Shown: piece by piece, positions 8,321 through 18,855 of the stretch
How positions within the stretch are numbered: position 1 is the first letter of the stretch
How the letters are laid out: each line of letters opens with the position of its first letter
From: a virus
Virus record (IMG/VR): IMGVR_UViG_3300043399_000297
Coordinates: 62,001-126,000 of that record
Length of the DNA stretch: 64,000 nucleotides
Direction: 5' to 3' (one strand)
Translations under genes and position numbers: made by a program
Notes under the pieces: generated by a model
Databases searched by the model: none
What the model was told of the DNA's origin: nothing
The model's input: only the letters and a program-made list of their open reading frames with translations

Positions 8321-10243
8321 ATGAGAAAAAAGATAGTAAGTTTTGTGTGTCCTAATTTTCCTCAGGGACCTAAGGAATTTAATGCATACTACCTGCCTTA
8401 TAGTCCTGGCGTGATATGGAGTTATGCCAACCAATTCGATGTAGTTAGTGATAATTTCCAGCTTGGGGAGTTTATTTGGCGCAGAGATCCTATAGAAGAA
8501 GTAGTTGAACGTCTAAAAAATCACGATATCGTGGGTCTGTCTACTTACATATGGAACAGAAGTTATATAAACGTTTTGGGTAGAGAGCTTAAAAAAGCTA
8601 ATCCCGATATCTTTATATTTACCGGCGGGCCCGAACCTCCCATTACTGATAAAAACTTCTTCAAGCGTTTCCCTTATCTTGATATTTGCGTGAAGCAAGA
8701 AGGCGAGAAAGCACTTAAGAATATTCTTGAGAGGTTTGCAACTGACAAAGATTATACTGTTATAACAGGGTTATTAGTTAATAATAACGGAGAAGTGATC
8801 AACACTGGCGAACCAGATCGCATAAGTGATTTGGATAATATCCCTAGTCCTTATTTAACAGGGATATTTGACGATTTGATGAGGAAACATCCAGACGTTA
8901 CTTGGAATGCAATTATTGAAACCAACAGGGGTTGTCCATATATGTGCACCTTTTGCGATTGGGGAAGCCTGACATATAGTAAGGTAAAGAAGTTTAACTT
9001 AGAGCGCGTATTTGATGAGCTAGAATGGGTAGGCAAGAACAACTGCGACTTCATATCAGTTACTGACGCGAATTTCGGTATCTTCGGTGAACGAGATATG
9101 CTAATAGCAGATAAATTAATTGAAATACAGAAAAAATATAATAAGCCTACTGCCTACTCATTCGCTTGGGCTAAGAACCAGAAAAAAGAAGTAGTGGAAA
9201 TTGTAAAGAAGCTTATATATGAAGGCGGAAGTAAGATTGGTCTAAATCTCAGCGTTCAGAGTATGGACGAAAATACTTTAGAAATAATCAAACGCAAGAA
9301 CCTCGAAATGAATCGAATCAAAGAAGTGTTTGAGATGTGCGAAGAAAACAATATTCCGTTATTTACTGAATTGATTTTAGGATTACCGGGCGAAACGGTA
9401 GATACTTGGAAAAATAATTTTTACAAGTTATATGAAGCTGGCAATCATACTGGTATTACTATATACCAGGCGCAGTTGCTTGAAAATGCCGAAATGAATC
9501 TAACTCAGCGTGAAGCCTATGATCTTAAGGGAACGATAGTTTATGACTATATCGCCGGTACTTATAATGAACACGAAGTAAAAGAGGGTGTGGAAGTTGT
9601 GATTTCTACCCGAGACCTGCCTACTGAGAAGATGATAGAATGTCAGGTTTTCAGTTGGTTTCAAAACACGTTTCACATTAACGGTATTACTAACTATATT
9701 GCTAGGTATTTACATAAGATTGGCATTCCGTATAATGAATTTTACGAAACATTATTTGAAGTCATTAAGAACGATGAGTACTTCAAGGAAGAAATTGAGA
9801 GAATCAAACTTCACTATTCTAATTGGAGTAAATTTGGTAAGATTGACCATACTCCGATTCAAGGTATTGAAATACACGGATGGAATCTAATACACAGTAC
9901 AATTATTAATTTGGCAAGCTTAGATAAACACGATTATATGTTTAATCTACTTGAAGAATTTTTAAACAACAACTTTGATATACCTGAGGATATACTTGAA
10001 GATTTATTAACTATACAAAAGAATTATTTTATACGGTATACTGACATTAGTAGTTACCCCAAGACTGTCAATTTGAAGTATGATATTCTTGGATATGTGC
10101 AGAATGACACCGAACTAAATGTGAATTCTACTTATATTTTCGATTTCCCGGAAGATAAAGATATGTCACTTATTCGGTTCTGTGAACAAATATATTTTGC
10201 CCGCCGCCGAAATTTCGGTAAAGCCTGGATTTCAAAAGTATGA
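8321..10243 (+). CDS. B12-binding-type radical SAM protein (copy 1)
   Basis: 640 residues. The N-terminal roughly 150 residues resemble a cobalamin-binding Rossmann domain (VGLSTYIWN, FIFTGGPEPP, CVKQEGE), followed by RGCPYMCTFCDWGS near residue 200, the CxxxCxxC radical SAM cluster site. Later motifs (LNLSVQSM, ELILGLPGET) are typical of the class B radical SAM barrel. Known members catalyse methylation or ring rearrangement of unactivated carbons. It overlaps the next gene by 4 bases. A second member lies at 16591-18855. Confidence 0.88.
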   Translation: MRKKIVSFVCPNFPQGPKEFNAYYLPYSPGVIWSYANQFDVVSDNFQLGEFIWRRDPIEEVVERLKNHDIVGLSTYIWNRSYINVLGRELKKANPDIFIFTGGPEPPITDKNFFKRFPYLDICVKQEGEKALKNILERFATDKDYTVITGLLVNNNGEVINTGEPDRISDLDNIPSPYLTGIFDDLMRKHPDVTWNAIIETNRGCPYMCTFCDWGSLTYSKVKKFNLERVFDELEWVGKNNCDFISVTDANFGIFGERDMLIADKLIEIQKKYNKPTAYSFAWAKNQKKEVVEIVKKLIYEGGSKIGLNLSVQSMDENTLEIIKRKNLEMNRIKEVFEMCEENNIPLFTELILGLPGETVDTWKNNFYKLYEAGNHTGITIYQAQLLENAEMNLTQREAYDLKGTIVYDYIAGTYNEHEVKEGVEVVISTRDLPTEKMIECQVFSWFQNTFHINGITNYIARYLHKIGIPYNEFYETLFEVIKNDEYFKEEIERIKLHYSNWSKFGKIDHTPIQGIEIHGWNLIHSTIINLASLDKHDYMFNLLEEFLNNNFDIPEDILEDLLTIQKNYFIRYTDISSYPKTVNLKYDILGYVQNDTELNVNSTYIFDFPEDKDMSLIRFCEQIYFARRRNFGKAWISKV

Positions 10244-11349
10244 ATGTTTTAAACACCCAAGGTATTCCCTATTTCAGTAGTAATGGATTTGAATTGCGCG
10301 GGAGTGCAATTATTCATAACAATTTAGCTGACTTTGATGACTCTCCTATTTATTATGTGGAATTCTTTTCCGGTGAGGATATGCATATTTTCGAAACAGT
10401 TACCCCTCCGCATATTCTTGATAGTATCAGAAAGCGAGAAGTTACACTAGTTATTAACAACTCGCACGAAGCGTTTCATCACATCGTAGATCCTTTGTAT
10501 AGAATTTTATGTGTAGAGTTGAATTTGCCGCCGGAACAAATTGTTCTGTTGAGTGAATCTGCAATCATCAACCAAGAGATTGCTACTATAGCAAAAAAAT
10601 ATAACTTGCCTAGGATGCAGTCTAAGTGGATTAGAATCTGCGAACACAATATTAGAATTTCTAATACTACCGTTATTGATACTCTTGAACTTAAAGAATA
10701 CCCGAAAAAATATCTTAATTTTAACAGAAGATGGAGACCACACAGACCTGTTTTTGTTGGATTGTTAAAACTAAATAATTTATTAGATCAGGGGTATGTG
10801 AGTCTAGCTCCCAGTGACGATAATAGAAATTGGGAAAATTTTATAGACATATTAGGTACTTATGATCCTCAATTCATCGGCAGAGAGCAGGAGATATTAA
10901 ATACGGAACCTTTGTATCTAGATACTAAAGACCTACATATTAACCAGGCTATATTAACTGATAGCACTGATTTTTATTACAGTAACACATATTTCAGTGT
11001 AGTCAGTGAGACTAACTTTTATAAAGACTTTGGTGAGGGAGTGTTTCTTAGCGAAAAGGTGTTTAAACCCATCAAAAAGATGCACCCATTCATATTACTA
11101 AATAGGCCGTTTTCTTTGTCTGCTTTACGAAGTTTAGGTTATAAAACGTTCGGTAATGTTATAGATGAAAGATATGACATTCAAGAAGATGATCAAACAA
11201 GAATACGAATGATATTAGAGGAAACTCGTAGATTGTGCAACTTAAATATTAACGAACTTGAACATTTCTTAAACGAATGCAAAATAATATGTAGGTACAA
11301 TTATGATCTGCTGCACAGCAAAAAAACATTTTATACTATGCTAATATAA
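10240..11349 (+). CDS. Glycosyltransferase-like protein, EKT..P family (single domain)
   Basis: 369 residues, overlapping the upstream gene by 4 bases. It carries two signatures shared with three other genes in the island: LNFNRRWRPHR in the middle, and SEKVFKPI...HPFILL...LRSLGYKTF...DERYD toward the C terminus. The second pattern resembles the nucleotide-sugar-binding half of GT-B enzymes (GT10/exostosin-like, (S/T)EK...P(F/I)). Activity is inferred; no database match was run. No signal peptide or membrane segment is visible. Confidence 0.7.
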   Translation: MNVLNTQGIPYFSSNGFELRGSAIIHNNLADFDDSPIYYVEFFSGEDMHIFETVTPPHILDSIRKREVTLVINNSHEAFHHIVDPLYRILCVELNLPPEQIVLLSESAIINQEIATIAKKYNLPRMQSKWIRICEHNIRISNTTVIDTLELKEYPKKYLNFNRRWRPHRPVFVGLLKLNNLLDQGYVSLAPSDDNRNWENFIDILGTYDPQFIGREQEILNTEPLYLDTKDLHINQAILTDSTDFYYSNTYFSVVSETNFYKDFGEGVFLSEKVFKPIKKMHPFILLNRPFSLSALRSLGYKTFGNVIDERYDIQEDDQTRIRMILEETRRLCNLNINELEHFLNECKIICRYNYDLLHSKKTFYTMLI

Positions 11350-11365
11350 AATAAAGGATTAGCTT

Positions 11366-13447
11366 ATGACTCACACCCTATACTATAATCAGCAGTTCGG
11401 GTTACCAGATCATACCAAAATTTTGTCAGATGTTTACTCTCAGTCTGCAAGCAGAGTAGTATTGTTATGCGAGCAAGAATGGGAAATTACAGGTTTAACT
11501 AAAGAATTTGTCGAGGAGTTGAATAAGAAGAACGTTCAATTAAAAATTGTCCACGGGTCCTTTAGAAATCAATACTATGAAGATTTCTATGCTGAGCTGG
11601 GGGTTCCTATCAATGATGTTGACTTTTGGGGTACCCATTGGATTAATGGAACATATTATGCCATCGATAATATATACAGACCTGAATTCTATGTTCCGAA
11701 TCCTAGCAAATTTAAGTATAAATTTATTAGCCTCAATAATCGAAGTCACCTTCATAGATGCGCCTTCATCGATGAAATGGCAGGACAAAATCAACTAGAT
11801 AAAGGCATTGTTACCTGGGTAAAACATTTGAATGAGAATAGTGATTATCCGTACAAATATTTTGACAATAGACAGGTGCTATTAGATGATGGTTTTGTAA
11901 CCAAACTTAATTCTTTTTTACTTCCCACTGAGTGGCACGAATCAGCATTGCACGTTGTAGTAGAAAGCACGACAATGGCTACCTTCATTACTGAAAAAAC
12001 TGCAATTCCTCTTTTACTCAAGAAGCCTTTCCTGGTGTTTGGTGCTATGGGATTCAACCAATGCTTACAGAAATTAGGCTTTGAATTGTATGATAATGTA
12101 TTTGATTATTCATTCGATTCTATTTCGGATACACACGAAAGAGCAAAATGTTTTGTTAATAACTTGCGCGTTCTAGAAAACTATAGTCCTCGCGAGATAT
12201 ATTCTGTTTTAATAGACAAAACAATTCGCAATTACAATCGTGCATTAGAAATTTTACTAGACAATAGCTTTATACCTGAATCAGTTATGGATTTCTATAA
12301 ATCCGGTATTAACAATGCAATATCTAGTAGAATAGGATCGTACTTAAATGTTAATATAAAAAAACTGAAATTTTATTCGGTTTGGGAAAACAATCCAGAC
12401 TATCTAACAGAAGTTAAAAATCAGGACACGAGAGAAGTTATTGTAGATAATACTGTTGAAACTAGGTACACCTCGCTGCAACATTCATCAGTGGGAGTTC
12501 AAAATCTAGCAACAGTATGCCATTCAGAAAATGTCCCTTTGACTTTATTGTCTGCTGGATATAGATTTAACAAAGAAATGCTTGATGATACTATTGCAGA
12601 ACGAATTAAAATTGTTGATCATAGTTGCTATTGGATAGCTATATATTTGGATATGTTAACTAATCAAACACACTATCAAGAAAACTTGAATCGCGGCTAC
12701 GACATTTTTGACAAAGATGTTGGGTTCGCTCAAGACATCGACTATCTTTATATCACTCTCAACAACATCGCTAAGTATCATCGCTGTGTTATGATGGATT
12801 TTCTTAGTAAATATGAACTAATTGATCAGGGAGCCATAGTATGGAGAGGTAAAAATAGGGGATATGATAATGTAAGAGAATCATTAGGTAACACTGATGA
12901 GAGTGGATATGATTTTAAATATTGGACTCCTACTAGGATGTTTCTGGACATACCCAATGATAACACTAGTACTGTAAATCAAAATCTAATACCTAATGAA
13001 TTCAAAAATTCCTTTATGCAGTTGGTTGCTGAGTCTGAACATAGGATGTTTTTTATTTCAGAGAAGACAGTGTTACCTATTATAGCTAACAAGCCCTTCT
13101 TAGTGGTGAGCGACAAAAATTTTCATAAAAATTTAAAAGAATTAGGTTTTGAGTTGTTTGATGAGTTGTTTGATTATTCTTTCGATAATATCGACGATGT
13201 TAAAGACAGAATTGAGAAACTTGTATTGAATGTGCATAGATATCGTAATCATAATAAAGAAGAATTGAGGGAACTTACTAATTTAGTAAAGCCCAAGTTA
13301 ATTCATAATAGAGAATGCGCAAAAACATACCTTAAAGAGATTATTGATATGTTCACTCCTTATATGTATAAACTAGCCTTTAGTAATATACATTCACGAT
13401 TGGAATTGCTAGCGAGGTGCGAAAAAAATGTTAATAGATTTTCCTAA
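11366..13447 (+). CDS. Tandem duplication of the EKT..P glycosyltransferase-like domain
   Basis: 693 residues made of two homologous halves. Half one has LNNRSHLHRC and ITEKTAIPLLLKKPFLVFG...LQKLGFELYDNVFDYSFD; half two has LNNIAKYHRC and ISEKTVLPIIANKPFLVVS...LKELGFELFDELFDYSFD. The halves are diverged at the protein level, so the duplication is old. A Shine-Dalgarno-like AAAGGATT precedes the ATG. The gene overlaps the SGNH gene by 20 bases. Two catalytic domains in one chain could add two sugars in succession; this is inference. Confidence 0.7.
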   Translation: MTHTLYYNQQFGLPDHTKILSDVYSQSASRVVLLCEQEWEITGLTKEFVEELNKKNVQLKIVHGSFRNQYYEDFYAELGVPINDVDFWGTHWINGTYYAIDNIYRPEFYVPNPSKFKYKFISLNNRSHLHRCAFIDEMAGQNQLDKGIVTWVKHLNENSDYPYKYFDNRQVLLDDGFVTKLNSFLLPTEWHESALHVVVESTTMATFITEKTAIPLLLKKPFLVFGAMGFNQCLQKLGFELYDNVFDYSFDSISDTHERAKCFVNNLRVLENYSPREIYSVLIDKTIRNYNRALEILLDNSFIPESVMDFYKSGINNAISSRIGSYLNVNIKKLKFYSVWENNPDYLTEVKNQDTREVIVDNTVETRYTSLQHSSVGVQNLATVCHSENVPLTLLSAGYRFNKEMLDDTIAERIKIVDHSCYWIAIYLDMLTNQTHYQENLNRGYDIFDKDVGFAQDIDYLYITLNNIAKYHRCVMMDFLSKYELIDQGAIVWRGKNRGYDNVRESLGNTDESGYDFKYWTPTRMFLDIPNDNTSTVNQNLIPNEFKNSFMQLVAESEHRMFFISEKTVLPIIANKPFLVVSDKNFHKNLKELGFELFDELFDYSFDNIDDVKDRIEKLVLNVHRYRNHNKEELRELTNLVKPKLIHNRECAKTYLKEIIDMFTPYMYKLAFSNIHSRLELLARCEKNVNRFS

Positions 13448-14213
13448 GTATAAAAGGGCGTTTGCATTTGGTTGTAGTTTTACGAAATATGACTACCCAA
13501 CTTGGGCAGACCTAATGTTTGACCAATTGCCAAACATAGAATGTTATAACTTTGCATCGCCGGGCGGCGGGAACCAGTTTATATCTTCTAGAATTGCAGA
13601 AGCTAATGTTCGATTTAAGTTTTGTGAAACTGATTTGGTTATGGTAATGTATACTACGGTGCTTAGAGAAGATAGGTACATTGACGGCAGATGGCAAACA
13701 TTAGGAAACATATATAATCAACGATATTATGATACAAACTTTGTCAAAAATTATGTGGATCCGTTCGGTTTTGTATTAAGAGATTTAGCATTGATTGAAT
13801 TATCTATTAGGTATTTACAGTCGTTACCGTGTGATATCTTAAAGCTTAGAGCAGACAAGATTGAAAATGAAAAACCTTTGTTCGGCGACAAAGTTCAAGA
13901 GGCTATTGAGTTATACAAAGATTTAACTGATAGCTTTCCTCCCTCTCTAAAAGAAACATTATATAAGAATAATTGGGGTAAACAAATTATTACCCGAAAA
14001 GACGCCGCCGGCAAAGAATTTAAAGACGATCATCCGCTGACGATTGATTACTATAACTACTTGACCTATATAGGAGTCAATTTAAGCAATAAAGCGTATG
14101 CAGAAGAATCTACTGAAAGGATATTTTTACTTAAACCAGACCGAAGTAATGCAATGTCTTGTTTTCCTGTAGTTCAAAGCAGAAATTTTTTATCAAGCAC
14201 CAAAATGTTTTAA
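13428..14213 (+). CDS. SGNH/GDSL-type hydrolase-like protein
   Basis: 261 residues. The N terminus reads FAFGCSFT, the block I nucleophile serine of SGNH hydrolases; FASPGGGNQ supplies the glycine and asparagine of blocks II-III; and DDHPL near residue 202 resembles the block V DxxH. Members remove or transfer acyl groups on sugars and lipids. Two more SGNH-like genes lie at 22905-24478. The gene overlaps the preceding glycosyltransferase-like gene, which suggests acyl editing of a glycan. Substrate unknown. Confidence 0.72.
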   Translation: MLIDFPKYKRAFAFGCSFTKYDYPTWADLMFDQLPNIECYNFASPGGGNQFISSRIAEANVRFKFCETDLVMVMYTTVLREDRYIDGRWQTLGNIYNQRYYDTNFVKNYVDPFGFVLRDLALIELSIRYLQSLPCDILKLRADKIENEKPLFGDKVQEAIELYKDLTDSFPPSLKETLYKNNWGKQIITRKDAAGKEFKDDHPLTIDYYNYLTYIGVNLSNKAYAEESTERIFLLKPDRSNAMSCFPVVQSRNFLSSTKMF

Positions 14214-14240
14214 ATAGAGCTATTATTAAAGAAGGATATT

Positions 14241-15425
14241 ATGACTAAAGTAGCAATGATTGGTGTTGGAAAGTTAGGACAAGATTGTGCCGAAATTATG
14301 GCAGAACAATATGATGTAGTGGGATACGATGTTCAACCTCGCTATCCTTCTTTTACTATGTGCAACTCGATTGAAGAAGCAGTAGAAGATAGGGACATTA
14401 TTTTTATTGCAGCTCCTACTCCTCACGACCCTATGTACGGAGGAGAGACACCTACTAGTCATCTTCCCAATAAAGATTTTGATTATACTATCGTAAGTGA
14501 TATTTTGGATGAAGTCAACAAGTATGTTAATCCTAAGCAGCTGGTGGTATTGATTTCTACAGTTTTACCCGGAACAGTTCGCAGTATTCTCCGTCCTAAA
14601 ATCACAAATGCAAGATTTGTTTATAACCCATATCTTATTGCAATGGGTACTATTAAGTGGGATATGGTCAACCCTGAGATGATCATCATTGGAACTGAAG
14701 ATGGTAGTCAAACCGGCGACGCCTTAGAACTAATTCAATTCTACAAGCCATTAATGAAGAACCATCCTAGGATAGAAGTTGGAACTTGGGACGAGGCAGA
14801 ATCAATTAAAATTTTTTATAATACTTTCATTAGCGCGAAAGTATCTATCGTGAATATGATTCAGGATGTAGCCGAACGAAACGGCAATATTAATGTAGAT
14901 GTAGTTACTAATGCGTTAGCTAAATCGTCGTATCGAATTACTGGTCCGGCATATATGACTGCTGGTATGGGTGATGGCGGCGCCTGTCACCCCAGGGATA
15001 ATATTGCTTTGCGTTATATGGCTGACCGCTTGGACTTGGGATATGATCTATTTGATGCTATAATGCGAGCTAGAGAAGTGCAAGCAGAGAATATGGCTAA
15101 AAAGATATTACAGCACGGAAAGAATGTAACAATTATAGGAAAAGCTTATAAGCCAGGAGTACATTATACAAACGGTAGTTCAAGTATGTTGGTCGGCTAT
15201 TATGTAGAGCAATTAGGCGGAAACGTTAATTATTACGATGTTCATACAGGCGATCTTGATCTAGCTGAAGATTGGACAGAAGTATATTTGATCGGTTATT
15301 GGGACAAGTATGTGCAAGACATAGAATTTAAGGCAGAAACCATTGCCACTATCATTGATCCTTGGAGAAAGTATACAAACGACAACTATTCAGGAACAGT
15401 CATTCACTATGGAAATTCTAGATGA
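14241..15425 (+). CDS. UDP-glucose/GDP-mannose 6-dehydrogenase family protein
   Basis: 394 residues, normal for the family. The N-terminal NAD-binding GVGKLG lies at residues 8-13. The central domain has ISAKVSIVNMI, matching the family lysine helix, and GMGDGGACHPRD places the catalytic cysteine at residue 249. A C-terminal Rossmann-like domain follows (IIGKAYKPGV). The enzyme oxidises the C6 hydroxyl of a nucleotide sugar to a carboxylate using two NAD. A Shine-Dalgarno (GAAGGA) and a TTTAAATA box lie upstream. It overlaps the next glycosyltransferase-like gene by 4 bases, supporting a role in making a sugar donor. Confidence 0.9.
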   Translation: MTKVAMIGVGKLGQDCAEIMAEQYDVVGYDVQPRYPSFTMCNSIEEAVEDRDIIFIAAPTPHDPMYGGETPTSHLPNKDFDYTIVSDILDEVNKYVNPKQLVVLISTVLPGTVRSILRPKITNARFVYNPYLIAMGTIKWDMVNPEMIIIGTEDGSQTGDALELIQFYKPLMKNHPRIEVGTWDEAESIKIFYNTFISAKVSIVNMIQDVAERNGNINVDVVTNALAKSSYRITGPAYMTAGMGDGGACHPRDNIALRYMADRLDLGYDLFDAIMRAREVQAENMAKKILQHGKNVTIIGKAYKPGVHYTNGSSSMLVGYYVEQLGGNVNYYDVHTGDLDLAEDWTEVYLIGYWDKYVQDIEFKAETIATIIDPWRKYTNDNYSGTVIHYGNSR

Positions 15426-16570
15426 GTAGACCCTATGATAGTGATTGGGCTAAGCAAGAACTATATTCAGTTTGGCCTGAACTAAAAAAGTTTGATGACT
15501 TTATATATTTGATATACGCAGCAAATAATCCAGACCACCCTTTTTGGAAAAGAACTGTCGAAGATTTATGCGATGAGATTACATTGAACTACAACTCAGG
15601 AAAAACTAGATTTCTTTTTGAGTGCTTCAGTGAGACAGTGATAACTGAACATCTATTAAAAATACACAATACTATTACTAAGGTTAAAGAGTTTGTGCCA
15701 CTAGCCAAATTCTATTTAATATCTGGTTCTCCGCAAGCTGAGTTAGCATATAAGCAATTTTGTGAGAGACTACAGGTTGAACCACTAATAGATATTCTTG
15801 CTTGCTATCATCAGGAGTTTTTGTATTCAAGAAAATATACGTATGACAAGATGTATACACCCGGGCCTAAAAGTAAAAAGTTTTTGTGCTTCAATCGAAT
15901 GTATAGACAACATAGAATAGATTTATTAGAAGAAATTATAAAGTATGATTTGTTAAAAGAATCGTATTATAGTTTTACCTTACCTGAGCATAAATTATTA
16001 GACTTAGAGAAATATTATAGCTCAGTTGAGCCACACCCTTATCAAAATGTCATATCTTTAAAAGATAGTTTTCCGTTAATACTTAACTTAACCGAAGATC
16101 GTCCTATGTTTGGGTTGGATATCATTGAGGATGATCTGAAATATTTTGAAAATTCTTATTTTAGTATTATCACTGAAACTGTTTTCTATGATATGCTGTC
16201 TAAACAATCAACGTTCTATTCCTTGTTATTAGATTCCGAACATTGCGTTTTCCCCACGGAGAAGACATATAAGGCTATAGGAATGAAGCACCCCTTTATT
16301 GTGGTAAGTACTGATGGGTTTTTAAAAGAAATAAGGAAACAAGGCTACAAAACGTTTAGTCCATACATTGATGAGTCATATGATACCATTGTAGATGATA
16401 AAGCAAGATTGGCTGCTATTGTAAATGAAGTTAAGCGATTAAGTTCTATGTCAGAGGAAGAGCTAATAGAATTAACACATTGCTTTAAAGATATCGTTGA
16501 ACACAACTATGACGTTTTTAAGAATCAGACAGATTTCCGTGCCACAAAAAATGTCGAAACACTTTTTTAA
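15422..16570 (+). CDS. Glycosyltransferase-like protein, EKT..P family
   Basis: 382 residues, start codon overlapping the dehydrogenase stop (ATGA). It shows the shared signatures LCFNRMYRQHR and FPTEKTYKAIGMKHPFIVV...IRKQGYKTF...DESYD. The order and spacing match the protein at 10240-11349. Immediate coupling to the nucleotide-sugar dehydrogenase suggests it uses the resulting uronate donor; this is inference. Confidence 0.7.
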   Translation: MSRPYDSDWAKQELYSVWPELKKFDDFIYLIYAANNPDHPFWKRTVEDLCDEITLNYNSGKTRFLFECFSETVITEHLLKIHNTITKVKEFVPLAKFYLISGSPQAELAYKQFCERLQVEPLIDILACYHQEFLYSRKYTYDKMYTPGPKSKKFLCFNRMYRQHRIDLLEEIIKYDLLKESYYSFTLPEHKLLDLEKYYSSVEPHPYQNVISLKDSFPLILNLTEDRPMFGLDIIEDDLKYFENSYFSIITETVFYDMLSKQSTFYSLLLDSEHCVFPTEKTYKAIGMKHPFIVVSTDGFLKEIRKQGYKTFSPYIDESYDTIVDDKARLAAIVNEVKRLSSMSEEELIELTHCFKDIVEHNYDVFKNQTDFRATKNVETLF

Positions 16571-16590
16571 TAAGGCTGCACTATCCTTGG

Positions 16591-18855
16591 ATGGAATTTA
16601 TTTTGGATTTTAATTTAACTTCTTTGGCAAAAAAAGATTTAAAGCCAAATGAAAGGCCAACTGAAGATATAGCTGACGTTAGGCATAGAGCAATGATGGA
16701 TGCCATTGCTCCCTATGCTAAATCTACAGTGCAAAAGAACTTAACTCCGGTTTACGTAGATTACAAAACAAGAGAAACTACAATGGTTCTTGTATTGTGT
16801 CCCGAGTGGAGCCCTTATATGCCGCCGTTTAGTCTTGCTAGGCTAAGTGGTATTGCTAAAGCTGCGGGCTATGAAACACATATAATGGATTTGAATGTGA
16901 AGGCATATAATGCTTTCAAGAATGATTGGCAACCAAATAATAAATTGCCTTTTCGGTTGTGGTACCCCAGTTCTAGTTGGCATTGGCTAGGACAATCATA
17001 CATGAATGATATTCATCCTGTTTTGGAACCTATATTGAACGAGGCAGTAGATAAAATTATTGAAATGAATCCAACTGTAGTTGGCTTTAGTGTTTACTAT
17101 ATCAGTGAAGAACCCACTAAGTGGATGTGTCAGGAAATTAAAAGACGCAACCCAAACATTCTAATTGCAGTAGGCGGACCTAACGTTCATAACAGTTGGT
17201 TTCAAATTCATCCTTATTATGATTATGTTATAGTAGGAGAAGGGGAGCAAAATCTTCTTAAGATGCTTGATGAGATTGAAGAGGGATGGGTACCTACTAA
17301 AACTAAAGTGTTAACACAGCCTGAGAACGAGCGTATTAATATAAATGGTCTTCCTATGCCTGATTATGAAAGCATAGATTTTAGTGAGTATGAAATTCCA
17401 AATGGCATTAATAGCGAGATTAGCCGCGGGTGTACGGCCAAGTGTTCGTTCTGCGAAGAAACTCATTTTTGGAAGTATAGACAAAGACAAGCAGTTGATT
17501 TAATTACTGAGATAGAATGGCTTTATTATAATAAAGGAACAGATATTATTTGGTTCATTGATAGTCTTATCAATGGTAACATTAATGAGTTACGCGCATT
17601 TGCATTGGCACTAAAACAAAAGAATCTGCCTATTAGGTTTACTGGATATGCAAGACACGACGGTAGAATGGATTTAAATTACTTACAAGACCTCAAGGAC
17701 GGCGGCTGCATTATGTTTAATTTTGGGTGTGAATCAGCATCACAGAAAGTTCTTGACGATATGCACAAGGGTGTAACCATTCAAGAAATGGAACAGAACT
17801 TTATCGATTGTAAGAAGGTAGGCATCTATTGTGCTACTAATTGGATTGTAGGATTCCCTACAGAAGATTTTCAAGATTATAGCGATACTATGACTTTTAT
17901 GTGGCGTATGCGTAATAATAACATAAACAATATGGGATTAGGAGTAGGATATGGTTTAGGACCTGAAACGATTGTAGGTCAGAATCCACAAAGATTCAAT
18001 GTATCATATCACAAATATCAAAATCATTGGATTACTGCTGACTTAAAAATGGGAGGCCCGCATGTTATGACTCGCGTTAAAACTATACATATGTGGCTTG
18101 ATTTTTTCAAAGGTTGTACTGAAGTTCCGATCGGATATCCTGCTCGTTTCTTTCTTGAAAAAGAGCATTATAAAATTATATTAAATGATCCTACTGTGCA
18201 AAAAGAAATGTATTACGAAAAGTTCAATTATAATATCATTCCTCCTGTATCAGACGATAATCCTTTTGCTAATCAATTGATAAATGAAATGTGGCCCTTC
18301 TTTAGAAATCTTTGGAGAGCAAGAGGTGGGTATGAAGCAGAAGTATTGTTCAACCCTGAAATCGATTTGAAAGAATTTGGAACTCAGTATGGTCCGGGGC
18401 AGTATTGGGCGACATATAAGTTCAAGATTACTGACGAAGGACAGTGGGAAGCAGACTTTGATATCAAGTTTGAGCAAGTTGATAATCCGCTAGATGACCG
18501 CCCTTACCCGCCGGAGGGACGCAAGGGTCCTTTCTATGCTCAGGATTATAGTAGAGCGCAGACAAACACTGTTAAGCGGGCCCGAAAGTTAGCTAAGCCA
18601 ACTTGGAGTAATGAAACGGGCAGAGACGATAGTGAGTTTTGGGAACTTTTAGAAGAAGAAAGAAAGTTAAATGAAACAATTGACTTCTCGTTTCATACTC
18701 AATATACTGCAACTGGTGACTGGAGTGATATCGACAGATATAAAGTTGAGGTATCTAACCAAAAGAGAGCTTTATTACCCGAAAAGGATGTTGATATCGG
18801 TAGTGATGTAGTATCATCTATATCACTAGATAGTATTATAAAAAAGAAGAAATAA
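16591..18855 (+). CDS. B12-binding-type radical SAM protein (copy 2)
   Basis: 754 residues. The cobalamin-binding-like region covers roughly residues 65-220 (VLVLCPEWSPYMPPFSLARLSGIA, VGFSVYYIS, VAVGGPNVH, VIVGEGEQN). SRGCTAKCSFCEE near residue 287 is the radical SAM CxxxCxxC motif, and FGCESASQ and WIVGFPTE are barrel motifs. A long C-terminal region of about 250 residues has no recognised motif. The DxHxxG cobalamin motif was not seen, as in many members of this class. The TAATG junction with the next gene couples their translation. Confidence 0.88.
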   Translation: MEFILDFNLTSLAKKDLKPNERPTEDIADVRHRAMMDAIAPYAKSTVQKNLTPVYVDYKTRETTMVLVLCPEWSPYMPPFSLARLSGIAKAAGYETHIMDLNVKAYNAFKNDWQPNNKLPFRLWYPSSSWHWLGQSYMNDIHPVLEPILNEAVDKIIEMNPTVVGFSVYYISEEPTKWMCQEIKRRNPNILIAVGGPNVHNSWFQIHPYYDYVIVGEGEQNLLKMLDEIEEGWVPTKTKVLTQPENERININGLPMPDYESIDFSEYEIPNGINSEISRGCTAKCSFCEETHFWKYRQRQAVDLITEIEWLYYNKGTDIIWFIDSLINGNINELRAFALALKQKNLPIRFTGYARHDGRMDLNYLQDLKDGGCIMFNFGCESASQKVLDDMHKGVTIQEMEQNFIDCKKVGIYCATNWIVGFPTEDFQDYSDTMTFMWRMRNNNINNMGLGVGYGLGPETIVGQNPQRFNVSYHKYQNHWITADLKMGGPHVMTRVKTIHMWLDFFKGCTEVPIGYPARFFLEKEHYKIILNDPTVQKEMYYEKFNYNIIPPVSDDNPFANQLINEMWPFFRNLWRARGGYEAEVLFNPEIDLKEFGTQYGPGQYWATYKFKITDEGQWEADFDIKFEQVDNPLDDRPYPPEGRKGPFYAQDYSRAQTNTVKRARKLAKPTWSNETGRDDSEFWELLEEERKLNETIDFSFHTQYTATGDWSDIDRYKVEVSNQKRALLPEKDVDIGSDVVSSISLDSIIKKKK